DNA from: an uncultured bacterium
GTDB taxonomy: Bacteria > Verrucomicrobiota > Kiritimatiellia > RFP12 > UBA1067
Reading direction: 5' to 3'
DNA: 37,426 nt
Assembly (NCBI GenBank): GCA_902801025.1
Contig: CADCGZ010000041.1
Location: forward strand, 1-37,426
Position numbers and translations under genes: made by a program. The first letter of the stretch is position 1; each line of letters begins with the position of its first letter. Positions 22,054 through 29,522 of this stretch are shown here, piece after piece. Under the pieces are notes generated by a model. That model was not told where the DNA came from and ran no database searches. It worked only from the letters and a program-made list of their open reading frames with translations.

Positions 22054-24550
22054 CGCAAACCGCGAAAAGCACGTCTTCGGGTGGTTCATCTTCCCGATCC
22101 TGCTTCTCTTTCCTCTCGTCGCCCTTCTTACCTACGACTGGCGCGCAATCGCCGCGCTGCACACTCCGCCGCAGGCGACCACGAACTGGGTAGGCGCGCT
22201 CGGCGACGCTTTCGCCTACCACGGCTACATGCTCATCGGGCTCGCCGTCTGGATCATCCCAATTGCATGCATAGCCCTCGGGCTCGCACTCGTCTTTGCA
22301 AGGCGCGGATGCGGGCTAAGGAGCATTGCCTGGTTCGTCGTCCTTCTCGCGGCATGCGCCTGTCTCCTTCAGGTGGCGCAACACCATGCGCCCGGGATCG
22401 AGGCGGCGATTAGCCGGCTCAATCTCTCGGATGCCGGCGGCGCGGTCGGATATCTCGTTATGGCGCGTCTGCTTTCGCCGCTCCTAAGCGACTTCGGCGG
22501 ATCGGTCGTCATGATCCTCGTCGCCCTCGTCGCCCTCGTAGAAGTCGTCGGCCCGAAGAACATCGCAGCGTTCTTCGTCGCGCTCTACCGCTGGGCCACG
22601 GCCCACGGGCATGTCGCGCCGTCGCGCGATGCCGCCGGCTCGGAAGAGGAGTACGAGCAGCAGCAGGCCGCCTATCTCGCCGCGCTCCAGGCGAAGAAGG
22701 ACGCGAAGGAGCAGGCCCGTCTCGAGAAGGAGCGCGCAAAGGCGGAGCGGGCAGCCGCGCGCCAGGCCGAGAAGGACGCCATCCGCGCGGCGAAGGAGGC
22801 AGCGCGAGCCGAACGCGAAGCCGCGAAGGAGGCGGCGCGAGCGCCCTTGCCAAGCGAGCCGCCGACAGCCGCAGGACGCGCCGCGGCCGAGCCGGCGCAG
22901 GAAGAGCCAGTCGTCGACAAGGGGCCGTACATTCTCCCCTCACTTTCCCTCCTGAATCCGCTCCGCCCGAGCGCGGCCGACCACAGCGACGTCGGGGAGA
23001 TGAGCCAGCGCCTAGTATCGACCCTCAAGCTCTTCGGCGTCGACGCGAGGCTGGACTACACGGTGCAAGGGCCGGTCGTGACAAAGTACGCGATCGAGCT
23101 CGCGCCGGGGACGCGCTACTCCGCCGTCACGAACCTCACCGACAACCTAAAGGGCGCGCTCCACGCAAAGTCGATCCGCATCGAGGCGCCGATTCCGGGA
23201 GAGGACAGAATCGGCATCGAGGTCCCGAACCGCAAGTCAGCGGGGATCAGCTTCCGCGAGATATTCGAATCCGAGGCGTGGCGCGGCGCGAAGGCCGAGC
23301 TTCCCCTTCTCTTCGGCAAGCGCGCCGACGGAAAGGAGCTCGTCGCAGACCTCGCGTCGATGCCGCACATGCTCGTCGCAGGCGCGACCGGACAGGGCAA
23401 GTCGGTGTGCCTCAACTCGCTCATCTGCGGACTTCTCATGACAAGGACGCCCGAGCAGCTGAAGCTCATCATGGTGGATCCGAAGTCCGTCGAGTTCACG
23501 CCATACGCGTCGATCCCCCACCTGCTCGTCCCTGTCATCACCGACAACCGCAAGGTCGTCTTCTCGCTGCACTGGGCCGTCGCGGAGATGGAAAAGCGGC
23601 TCAAGATGTTCGCCCGCGCCCGCGTCAGGAACATCTACGACTTCAACCACCGCGCGACGTTCACCCAGACCGACATGTTCGGGCAGGACTCGGAGGTCGG
23701 GTCCGACACGCCGAAGACGGTCCCCTACATCGTGATAATAATCGACGAGGTCGCAGACCTCATGAGCCAGTGCTCCAAGGAGGTCACGCCCGACATCTCG
23801 CGCCTGACCGCCAAGGCCCGCGCCGCCGGCATCCACCTGATCCTCGCGACCCAGCGTCCCGACGCAAAAATAATAACCGGCACGATAAAGGCCAACATCC
23901 CAGGCCGCGTCGCGTTCAAGACGGCCTCGTCGGTCGACTCTCGCACGATTCTCGACGACACTGGCGCCGAAAACCTCATCGGCAAGGGCGACATGCTCTT
24001 CAAGGGCAAGGACGGGCTTCTCATCCGCGCACAGGGCGCGTGGATCTCGGACGATGAGATCGCCAACATCACGAACTTCATCCAGGAGCACTCGAACACG
24101 CAGTTCGACGAAAAGTTCGCGACGAAGCTCGGTCGCGTCAAGGAGGCGTCGATCGAAGATCCGTTCGCGTCGAACGAGGACGATCCCGACAACCAGCCGC
24201 AGGGCGACGACACGCCGAGCACACGCGAGATGGTCAAGGCAAACGAGGACGCCGATCTCTTCAAGCGCGCGCTCGAATGCATCATCAACACAAACCGCGC
24301 GTCGGTGTCGCACTTCCAGAGGCGGCTCGGCATCGGCTACAACCACGCGGCAAAGCTCTGCGACAAGCTCGAGGACGCAGGCGTGATCGGCCCCCAGCAG
24401 GGCGCGGGCCCGAGGCCGATAATCATGGATCAGCAGCAGCTTCTCGCCATTTTCAACGGCAACGGCAACGCGACAGACGGCGAGGCAGGCGGAACGACGC
24501 CCGAGCCAGAGCCAGACGGTGAATTTGCAAACCAGGAGGAACCACAATGA
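22025..24550 (+). CDS. ftsK: DNA translocase FtsK
   Basis: The protein has 841 residues. About four membrane helices lie in residues 15-185. An Ala/Lys/Glu/Arg-rich, probably helical linker spans about 205-280 (KKDAKEQARLEKERAKAERA and similar), and the motor domain covers about 290-690. Walker A GATGQGKSV is at about 452-460 and Walker B VIIIDEVADLM at about 568-578. ATQRPDAKIITGTIKANIPGR follows. A winged-helix gamma domain (about 745-800: RASVSHFQRRLGIGYNHAAKL) recognises polar DNA sequences. FtsK moves chromosome ends at the division septum and activates XerCD. The ATG at 22025 lies inside the YbbR-like gene with no clear SD, so expression may rely on coupling. The stop overlaps the next gene (ATGA). 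Confidence 0.95.
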   Translation: MTDTSSTGADANREKHVFGWFIFPILLLFPLVALLTYDWRAIAALHTPPQATTNWVGALGDAFAYHGYMLIGLAVWIIPIACIALGLALVFARRGCGLRSIAWFVVLLAACACLLQVAQHHAPGIEAAISRLNLSDAGGAVGYLVMARLLSPLLSDFGGSVVMILVALVALVEVVGPKNIAAFFVALYRWATAHGHVAPSRDAAGSEEEYEQQQAAYLAALQAKKDAKEQARLEKERAKAERAAARQAEKDAIRAAKEAARAEREAAKEAARAPLPSEPPTAAGRAAAEPAQEEPVVDKGPYILPSLSLLNPLRPSAADHSDVGEMSQRLVSTLKLFGVDARLDYTVQGPVVTKYAIELAPGTRYSAVTNLTDNLKGALHAKSIRIEAPIPGEDRIGIEVPNRKSAGISFREIFESEAWRGAKAELPLLFGKRADGKELVADLASMPHMLVAGATGQGKSVCLNSLICGLLMTRTPEQLKLIMVDPKSVEFTPYASIPHLLVPVITDNRKVVFSLHWAVAEMEKRLKMFARARVRNIYDFNHRATFTQTDMFGQDSEVGSDTPKTVPYIVIIIDEVADLMSQCSKEVTPDISRLTAKARAAGIHLILATQRPDAKIITGTIKANIPGRVAFKTASSVDSRTILDDTGAENLIGKGDMLFKGKDGLLIRAQGAWISDDEIANITNFIQEHSNTQFDEKFATKLGRVKEASIEDPFASNEDDPDNQPQGDDTPSTREMVKANEDADLFKRALECIINTNRASVSHFQRRLGIGYNHAAKLCDKLEDAGVIGPQQGAGPRPIIMDQQQLLAIFNGNGNATDGEAGGTTPEPEPDGEFANQEEPQ

Positions 24551-25293
24551 TTGAATTCGGAAAGACATTGCGGACGGCGCGCGAATCGAAGGGCCTCACA
24601 CCCGGCCAGATCGCGGAAAAGACCCACATGATGGTCCAGATGGTCGAAGGCCTCGAAAAGGAGGACTTCTCGAAGATCGTCGCGCCGATCTACGGGCGGG
24701 GATTCGTCAAGCTCTACTGCGAGGCGGTGGGGCTCGAACCGAAGCCGCTCGTCGATGCCTTCATGGAGATCTACTCGGGGAACCGCGGCGCAAGTGCCGC
24801 GAAACCGGAGCCAGCCACTCCGCCCCAGACACCGGTGAAACCCATTGCGCCGGAACCTCCGCCCGCCACGACAAGGCCGATTGCGCCGGAACCTCCGCAA
24901 AAAGTCCAGACGACCATCGACTTCGGCGCTCCGGCTCACGTCGCCGAGCCGCCCCCGCCTCCACAACATCAGCCTTCGCGCTATGCGGCGCCTATGCCGA
25001 TCGACGACGGCTTTTCGATGCCAATCGTCAACTGGCGCATGATAGCGCTCGGCGCGGCGGCCGTGGCGATTCTCCTTATCGCGATTTTCGGCGTCCGCGC
25101 ACTCTACTGCGTGACAATGACGGCCCCGACAGAGGAAGAGGTCGAGACGACGGAGGTCACTGCCCCCGCTCCAACTCCAACTGAAACTAAAACTGAGGCT
25201 CAAACTCCCACGAAAGCGCCAGTTGACAGAAAACCCCTTCCGCTAAAACCTTTCTACATTGATTCCAACCACCAAACAGAAACGGAGAAATAA
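24547..25293 (+). CDS. RodZ-like helix-turn-helix membrane protein
   Basis: The protein has 248 residues. Residues 5-70 are a RodZ-type HTH_25 domain (FGKTLRTARESKGLTPGQIAE, then IYGRGFVKLYCEAVGL, the typical 'RGFLRxYAxxLGL' end). A Pro/Ala-rich linker at about 80-160 contains two copies of PIAPEPP encoded by an identical 18-base repeat (near 24844 and 24882). One membrane helix follows at about 165-187 (MIALGAAAVAILLIAIFG). The periplasmic end is a short acidic Thr/Pro tail; the usual C-terminal DUF4115 beta domain is not present. RodZ links MreB to the rod-shape synthesis complex. It overlaps ftsK by ATGA and lies 2 bases before nagB. Confidence 0.8.
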   Translation: MIEFGKTLRTARESKGLTPGQIAEKTHMMVQMVEGLEKEDFSKIVAPIYGRGFVKLYCEAVGLEPKPLVDAFMEIYSGNRGASAAKPEPATPPQTPVKPIAPEPPPATTRPIAPEPPQKVQTTIDFGAPAHVAEPPPPPQHQPSRYAAPMPIDDGFSMPIVNWRMIALGAAAVAILLIAIFGVRALYCVTMTAPTEEEVETTEVTAPAPTPTETKTEAQTPTKAPVDRKPLPLKPFYIDSNHQTETEK

Positions 25294-25295
25294 AC

Positions 25296-26075
25296 ATGGA
25301 AGTCGTAATATGCAAGACTAAAGAGGAGGCCTCCAAGCTGGCCGCCGACATGATCACCGCCGCGGTCAAGAAGAACCCCAAGACGGTTCTCGGCCTCGCC
25401 ACCGGCTCGACGCCTGTCCTCATGTACACCGAGATGGCCAAGGCCGTCAAGGCGAAGAAGGTCAGCTACAAGCAGGTGAAGAGCTGGAACCTCGACGAGT
25501 ACTACGGGCTCCCCGGCACGCACGACCAGAGCTACCGTTACTTCATGAACAAGAACCTGTTCGAGAAGATCGACATCAAGCTCTCGAACACGCACGTCCT
25601 CAATGGCCTCGCCAAGGACCCCGAGAAGGAGTGCAAGGCGTACGAAGCGCAGATAAAGAAGGCCGGCGGCATCGACATCCAGGTGCTCGGCATTGGCTCC
25701 GACGGCCACATCGCGTTCAACGAGCCCGGGACCTCGCTCAAGAGCCGCACCTCGATCGTCTACCTCACGCCGTCGACGGTCAAGGACAATGCGCGCCTCT
25801 TCTTCAAGGGCGACATGAAGGCCGTCCCGAAGAGCGCCCTTTCGATGGGCGTCGGCACGATCTGCGAGGCGAAGAAGATCATTCTTCTCGCGTTCGGCGC
25901 GAACAAGCAGGACGCCATCAAGGGCTGCGTCGAAGGCCCGATGAGCCAGTTCTGCACCGCCTCGGCGCTCCAGGCGCACAACGACGCGTGGATTTTCTGC
26001 GACGAAGCGGCCGCCAAGAAACTCAAACTCAAGAAGTACTACGCGTGGCGCAGCGCCACCAAGCTCGGACTATGA
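25296..26075 (+). CDS. nagB: Glucosamine-6-phosphate deaminase
   Basis: The protein has 259 residues and is cytoplasmic. It converts glucosamine-6-phosphate to fructose-6-phosphate and ammonia in amino-sugar breakdown. Motifs: LGLATGSTPVLMYTEM (phosphate-binding loop), SWNLDEYYGLPGTHDQSYRYFM (with the catalytic Asp of NLDEY), and LGIGSDGHIAFNEPGTSL (with Asp and His of the catalytic set). LSMGVGTICEAKKIILLAFG follows. The length fits bacterial NagB (260-266). GGAGAAATAAAC before the ATG serves as both SD and rodZ stop. No nagA or nagE is next to it; its place after cell-envelope genes suggests a link to wall amino-sugar recycling, though that is only inferred. It ends in ATGA with the next gene. 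Confidence 0.95.
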   Translation: MEVVICKTKEEASKLAADMITAAVKKNPKTVLGLATGSTPVLMYTEMAKAVKAKKVSYKQVKSWNLDEYYGLPGTHDQSYRYFMNKNLFEKIDIKLSNTHVLNGLAKDPEKECKAYEAQIKKAGGIDIQVLGIGSDGHIAFNEPGTSLKSRTSIVYLTPSTVKDNARLFFKGDMKAVPKSALSMGVGTICEAKKIILLAFGANKQDAIKGCVEGPMSQFCTASALQAHNDAWIFCDEAAAKKLKLKKYYAWRSATKLGL

Positions 26076-26302
26076 ACGACGACGGATTCACCTGCTTCCT
26101 CTGCGACCACTGTCACACCGAGATCGAGGCCACCTTCGACCTGATCGGCCAGGAGACCGAGTGTCCGGCATGCGGCGCCAAGCTCACCGTGCCAGACAAC
26201 CGCGACGACGGCATCACGCGCCATTCGGCCAGCGACGTCGACCCAAACCGGACCCAGGCGATAAAGAGCCGCACGATACGCATCGAACTCGGCGACATAT
26301 GA
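26072..26302 (+). CDS. Small zinc-ribbon protein of unknown function
   Basis: The protein has 76 residues. Cysteines at 8, 11, 14, 31 and 34 (CFLCDHC and CPAC) form a plausible rubredoxin-like zinc ribbon, with the hydrophobic ATFDLIGQET between the knuckles as in the 'CPxCxxxxxxPxxLxGxxVxCPxCG' family of short bacterial ribbons. The tail, about 40 residues, is polar and without recognised features. Its ATG overlaps the nagB stop and its TGA overlaps the ATG of the nuclease gene, so it is firmly part of the operon. No partner or function can be named. Confidence 0.75.
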   Translation: MNDDGFTCFLCDHCHTEIEATFDLIGQETECPACGAKLTVPDNRDDGITRHSASDVDPNRTQAIKSRTIRIELGDI

Positions 26303-27327
26303 GTGCAAGGCGGGGAAAGAAAAAAAGGCCGTCCGCCGCAAGGCGGGCGGTCTTGATTGCCCTGGCGGCAGTCGTCTGCGGATACGTCCTGCTGGCGACA
26401 GTCGCCGTCTGGTTCGTCCACCACCCGCGCGAATGGCTGCGGCAGAAGGAAGAATCCCTTCCAAGGTTCCTCGTTTCCGCGCTCTACTGGAACGGCAACG
26501 GACTCGGCGACATCACAGACGCCCTCGACATAACCGGGTTCGATTCCGTCTACGAATACGACGAGGAAGCCCCTTCCGGGAGCGTCTTCTTCGCAGGGGC
26601 CCCAAAGCGGACCGGGAACGTGCAGCCGACCGACATAACGGTCCTCGAACGCGGCGAATTCGCCGTCGGCTGGTCGCCCTCTCTCAAGCACCCCGTCTGG
26701 TGCGCCTACCACGTGACGCCGAAGAAGCTCTACGAGTCTGGCAAGCGCCCGAACTTCATGAAGGACAAGGAGGCCGCGAACTCGCCTGCTCCCTCTGCCT
26801 ATGAGCGCAGCGGTTACGACCGCGGCCACATGGTTCCGAACCACGCAATAGAATCGCGCTACGGAACCGAAGACCAGAAAAAGACGTTCCTCATGTCAAA
26901 CGTCGCGCCGCAGACCCCGGCGCTCAACCGCGGAGTGTGGCGCAACGTCGAGCACCGCATAGCCGACTTCTGGCCTGCCAAGTACGGCGAGCTGTGGGTA
27001 ATCGTCGGCACGATTCCAAGCGGACGCGGCGAAACGCTGAGCGGAACGGACATCGAGATTCCTGGACGGTTCTACCAAGTCATTGTCGCCCAGGAAGGCA
27101 TGGATGTCAGGGCCCTTGCCGTAGTCTTCGACCAGCATGTATCGTGGCGAGAATGGGCGGCGAGGCACATCGTCTCGATAGACGAGCTCGAAGAGGAGAC
27201 GGGGCTTGACTTCCTCCCAGACCTCCCGAAATTCATACAGGACCCGCTGGAGGCGGAAAGACCCTCTCGGCTTTGGCCTATAAGGGCTCGCGACATTTTC
27301 GGGCTTATCCGCCTGAATCTCGAGTGA
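26299..27327 (+). CDS. DNA/RNA non-specific endonuclease (NUC1 / Endonuclease_NS family), membrane-anchored or secreted
   Basis: The protein has 342 residues. After a basic start (MSARRGKKKRPSAARR) comes one membrane helix at about 17-38, so the nuclease domain should lie outside the inner membrane. The domain spans about 95-300. YDRGHMVPN carries the catalytic His177 of the DRGH motif. LMSNVAPQTPALNRGVWRNVE supplies the Mg-binding Asn and Glu, and ELWVIVGTIP and IEIPGRFYQVIV are typical strands. These enzymes cut single- and double-stranded DNA and RNA without sequence preference, often for nutrient uptake. No inhibitor gene is recognised next to it, which fits an exported enzyme. The ATG overlaps the zinc-ribbon stop; its own TGA directly abuts the stop codon of the convergent dacA gene with no base in between. 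Confidence 0.88.
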   Translation: MSARRGKKKRPSAARRAVLIALAAVVCGYVLLATVAVWFVHHPREWLRQKEESLPRFLVSALYWNGNGLGDITDALDITGFDSVYEYDEEAPSGSVFFAGAPKRTGNVQPTDITVLERGEFAVGWSPSLKHPVWCAYHVTPKKLYESGKRPNFMKDKEAANSPAPSAYERSGYDRGHMVPNHAIESRYGTEDQKKTFLMSNVAPQTPALNRGVWRNVEHRIADFWPAKYGELWVIVGTIPSGRGETLSGTDIEIPGRFYQVIVAQEGMDVRALAVVFDQHVSWREWAARHIVSIDELEEETGLDFLPDLPKFIQDPLEAERPSRLWPIRARDIFGLIRLNLE

Positions 27328-28338
27328 CTACCAGGCAAGGGCGCCTAGAGCGTCCGTAACGAGCCGCGCGGCGTGTTCGTCGCGCTCCTTCGAGGAAGAG
27401 GAACCAAGGACGACGGCGACGGCGCGCTTTCCGCTGCGCGTTCCCGTAATCACGACAGACGAGCCGCCTGCGTCGATATAGCCCGTCTTGAGCCCGTCAA
27501 CCGCCTCGCGGCCGTCGGGATTGAAAATCTTCTGCTTGTCCTTCACCATCACGTTGTTGTGATTGCAGAGGTTCTTTACAATGCTTTCGCCGGGCGCGAG
27601 CTCCGTCTTGCGCAGCGGCTCGTTGACGCGGCGCGTAACGGACGCGCGGTATCCCTTCGCAGTCTTCACGAGGTCACACGTCTTCACCGACGTGAACTCA
27701 AGCGTCTCCGGGAACTTTAGCAGCGCCAGCGCAAGCTTCAACTGGTCGCCGGCAGTCGATACGTTGAAGGACTTCCACGGATAGCGCTTCGCTGCATTGG
27801 GCGGCAGCCCGTTCGGGTTGTAGTAGCGCGTCCTCGTCATGCCAAGCTCCGCCGCGCGCGCGTTCATCTTGGCGACGAAGCCGTCGAACGACCCCGCGGA
27901 ATGGACAGCGAGCACTATCGCAGCGTCGTTCGCGCTCTCGACCATCAGCGCGAGGCAGAGGTCGCGAACTGCCATCGACTCACCCACCTTGATGCCGATC
28001 CAGCTCGCCTCGCAGCGGTTGACATCGGGAGTGGCGACAGCCATCGAGTCTAGGCCGTACTTTCCCGCCTTGACGTCCTCGAGCACAAGGAAAAGCGTCA
28101 TCAGCTTCGTAACGCTCGCGGGATACGCCTCGGCCTCGGCATTGTCGGTGAAGAGGACTCGCCCCGTAGCGGCGTCAGCGCAAATCGCGCCGACATAAGG
28201 CGAGCGGCGGTGCGCCGTCTGGACGGGCGCGACTGCTGCGCGACGCGACGCTGAAGAAACCTGCTTTTTCGCCGGAGCCGCGGATGCGGCAACGACTGCG
28301 AAGACGGCAATCGCCGCTATGGCGGTGCGAAGCGTCAC
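27328..28338 (-). CDS. dacA: D-alanyl-D-alanine carboxypeptidase (PBP5/6, DacA type)
   Basis: The protein has 336 residues and a Sec signal (TLRTAIAAIAVFAVVAASA). The serine-type penicillin-binding domain shows all three active-site motifs: SVTK (Ser75, Lys78), SAN (Ser135-Asn137) and KTG (284-286). It removes the terminal D-Ala from peptidoglycan pentapeptides in the periplasm. The start is a GTG at 28338 overlapping the upstream stop as GTGA; the open frame continues upstream to 28941, but that part is a shadow of the EIIA fusion gene. The C-terminal anchoring beta domain of E. coli PBP5 is missing: the protein stops soon after the catalytic domain, so it is probably soluble in the periplasm. 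Confidence 0.9.
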   Translation of the reverse strand: MTLRTAIAAIAVFAVVAASAAPAKKQVSSASRRAAVAPVQTAHRRSPYVGAICADAATGRVLFTDNAEAEAYPASVTKLMTLFLVLEDVKAGKYGLDSMAVATPDVNRCEASWIGIKVGESMAVRDLCLALMVESANDAAIVLAVHSAGSFDGFVAKMNARAAELGMTRTRYYNPNGLPPNAAKRYPWKSFNVSTAGDQLKLALALLKFPETLEFTSVKTCDLVKTAKGYRASVTRRVNEPLRKTELAPGESIVKNLCNHNNVMVKDKQKIFNPDGREAVDGLKTGYIDAGGSSVVITGTRSGKRAVAVVLGSSSSKERDEHAARLVTDALGALAW

Positions 28339-29159
28339 TTCACGGCGTGGCGCGTGGCCTTGACAAGCATTTTCCAGAGAGCGGCGGAATCCTTGGACGC
28401 AACGGCGGCGGCGCGGACCTCCTTCTTCGAGAAGGCCTGCGCAAGCCCGGCCATGAGGCGGAGGTAGAAAGCACTCACGGCGACGGGAATCGCCGAAAGG
28501 AACACGAGGTGCACTTTCTCGCCAGCCCAGTCGACGCCTTCCTTCGAGACGCCCATTGCAAGAGTGAGCCCTCCGCCCTCGACGCCTCTCACGTGCGGAA
28601 ACGCAAGGTCGTCCATCGCCGTGGAAAGCACGGCCTCGCGGTCCATCGCTGAAGACACGAGACTGTCGGCGTTCGATATGAAGTGGTTGTCCTCCATCGC
28701 CTTGGCGAGTGTGGCGATCGCGTCCTCCCGCGACGTTGCGCCGAGGTCGACGACCATGAGTTCCTCGGCGGAGAACCGCGAGATGCCGGTCTTGGGCTCG
28801 TCGCGATCGCCCTTCTCCGCGACATTGCGCGCGGCGTCGACGTCGTCGGCGAAGAGTATCCGCCCGCAGCTCGAGCAGGCGACGAGATGCTGCGCGAGAC
28901 GAACCTGCTGGGCCTGCGCGATCGGAACCTGCATGCCGCACACGCTGCAGCAGCCGTTCGACATAGCTGCGAGGACGATGTGGCTCTTCTTGTAGAGCCG
29001 CGAGTAGAGCCCGGAGCTCTGCGGGTCGAGTTTCTTCTGAAGCTCGTCTATCGACTCGTTGAGAGAATCGAGGTGGCTGCCGTCACCCGTCTGGTGGTGT
29101 TCGTCACGTGTGAGGACGAGCTCCTGGAGCTGCCTCATTATGTTTATCTGGCTTTTCAT
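28335..29159 (-). CDS. Fusion of a CT398-like zinc ribbon and a PTS EIIA (PtsN-like) domain
   Basis: The protein has 274 residues and is cytoplasmic. Residues 1-60 look helical (a short coiled coil). Residues 70-100 form a C4 zinc ribbon with C71-x2-C74 and C95-x2-C98 (CSVCGMQVP, CSSCGRILF), as in the zf-RING_7/CT398-like family (PF02591). Residues about 130-270 match PTS EIIA type 2: REDAIATLAKAM, then LAFPHVR with the phosphorylated His at 189, then GVSKEGVDWAG and VHLVFLSAIP. PtsN-like EIIA proteins regulate nitrogen, potassium and envelope functions by their phosphorylation state. No HPr, EI or sugar permease is nearby, favouring a regulatory role. ATGA overlap upstream with the DtxR-like gene and GTGA overlap downstream with dacA. 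Confidence 0.75.
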   Translation of the reverse strand: MKSQINIMRQLQELVLTRDEHHQTGDGSHLDSLNESIDELQKKLDPQSSGLYSRLYKKSHIVLAAMSNGCCSVCGMQVPIAQAQQVRLAQHLVACSSCGRILFADDVDAARNVAEKGDRDEPKTGISRFSAEELMVVDLGATSREDAIATLAKAMEDNHFISNADSLVSSAMDREAVLSTAMDDLAFPHVRGVEGGGLTLAMGVSKEGVDWAGEKVHLVFLSAIPVAVSAFYLRLMAGLAQAFSKKEVRAAAVASKDSAALWKMLVKATRHAVK

Positions 29160-29518
29160 TTGCTTTTCTCGGTATATGCGCGGATCTTGTCTATTGTCTC
29201 CGCCGAAAGTATGTGCTCCATCAGACACGCGTCCCTGTCCGCTATGCGGCGGCTGACGCCGAGCTTTACGAGGAAGGACCTGAGGAGCATGTGCCTGTTC
29301 AAGACGTGGCGCGCGACTCTTTCGCCCTTAACCGTCAGGTGGATCGGGGAATAGGGCTCCTGCACGACGAGGCCGAGCTTCTTCAGCTCGTGGATCGCCT
29401 TCACGACAGACGGCATCTTGACGTCGAGAAGGCGGGCTACGTCGCGCACCTGCGCGGGCTTGCCGTCCTCGATCAGGACGAAGATCGTCTCAAGGTAGTC
29501 TTCCAGGCTCTGCGTCAT
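29156..29518 (-). CDS. DtxR/MntR-family metal-dependent transcriptional regulator
   Basis: The protein has 120 residues. The N-terminal winged helix has the family opening SLEDYLETIFVLIEDGKPAQV, the recognition region VARLLDVKMPSVVKAIHELKKLGLV and a wing EPYSPIHLTVKG. The dimerisation domain (about 70-118: RHVLNRHMLLRSFLVKLGV, then DRDACLMEHILSAETIDKI) keeps the metal-site Glu-His pair. The SH3-like third domain is absent, so it resembles MntR more than DtxR. It would repress manganese or iron transport genes when the metal is plentiful. No metal transporter lies within the window. It starts 4 bases after the upstream oxidoreductase stop and overlaps the next gene by ATGA. Confidence 0.88.
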   Translation of the reverse strand: MTQSLEDYLETIFVLIEDGKPAQVRDVARLLDVKMPSVVKAIHELKKLGLVVQEPYSPIHLTVKGERVARHVLNRHMLLRSFLVKLGVSRRIADRDACLMEHILSAETIDKIRAYTEKSK

Positions 29519-29522
29519 GCTG

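Noticed and set aside
23237-24568. Minus-strand open frame of 443 codons opposite ftsK
   Set aside because: Shadow of a well-supported gene, with low-complexity composition and no start signal.
24842-24900. Duplicated 18-base segment as a mobile or regulatory repeat
   Set aside because: It lies in the Pro-rich linker of the RodZ-like gene and encodes PIAPEPP twice, an ordinary linker duplication.
28339-28941. N-terminal extension of the dacA frame
   Set aside because: It lies antisense-phase within the EIIA fusion gene and has no signal peptide, while the GTG at 28338 begins one and overlaps the upstream stop.
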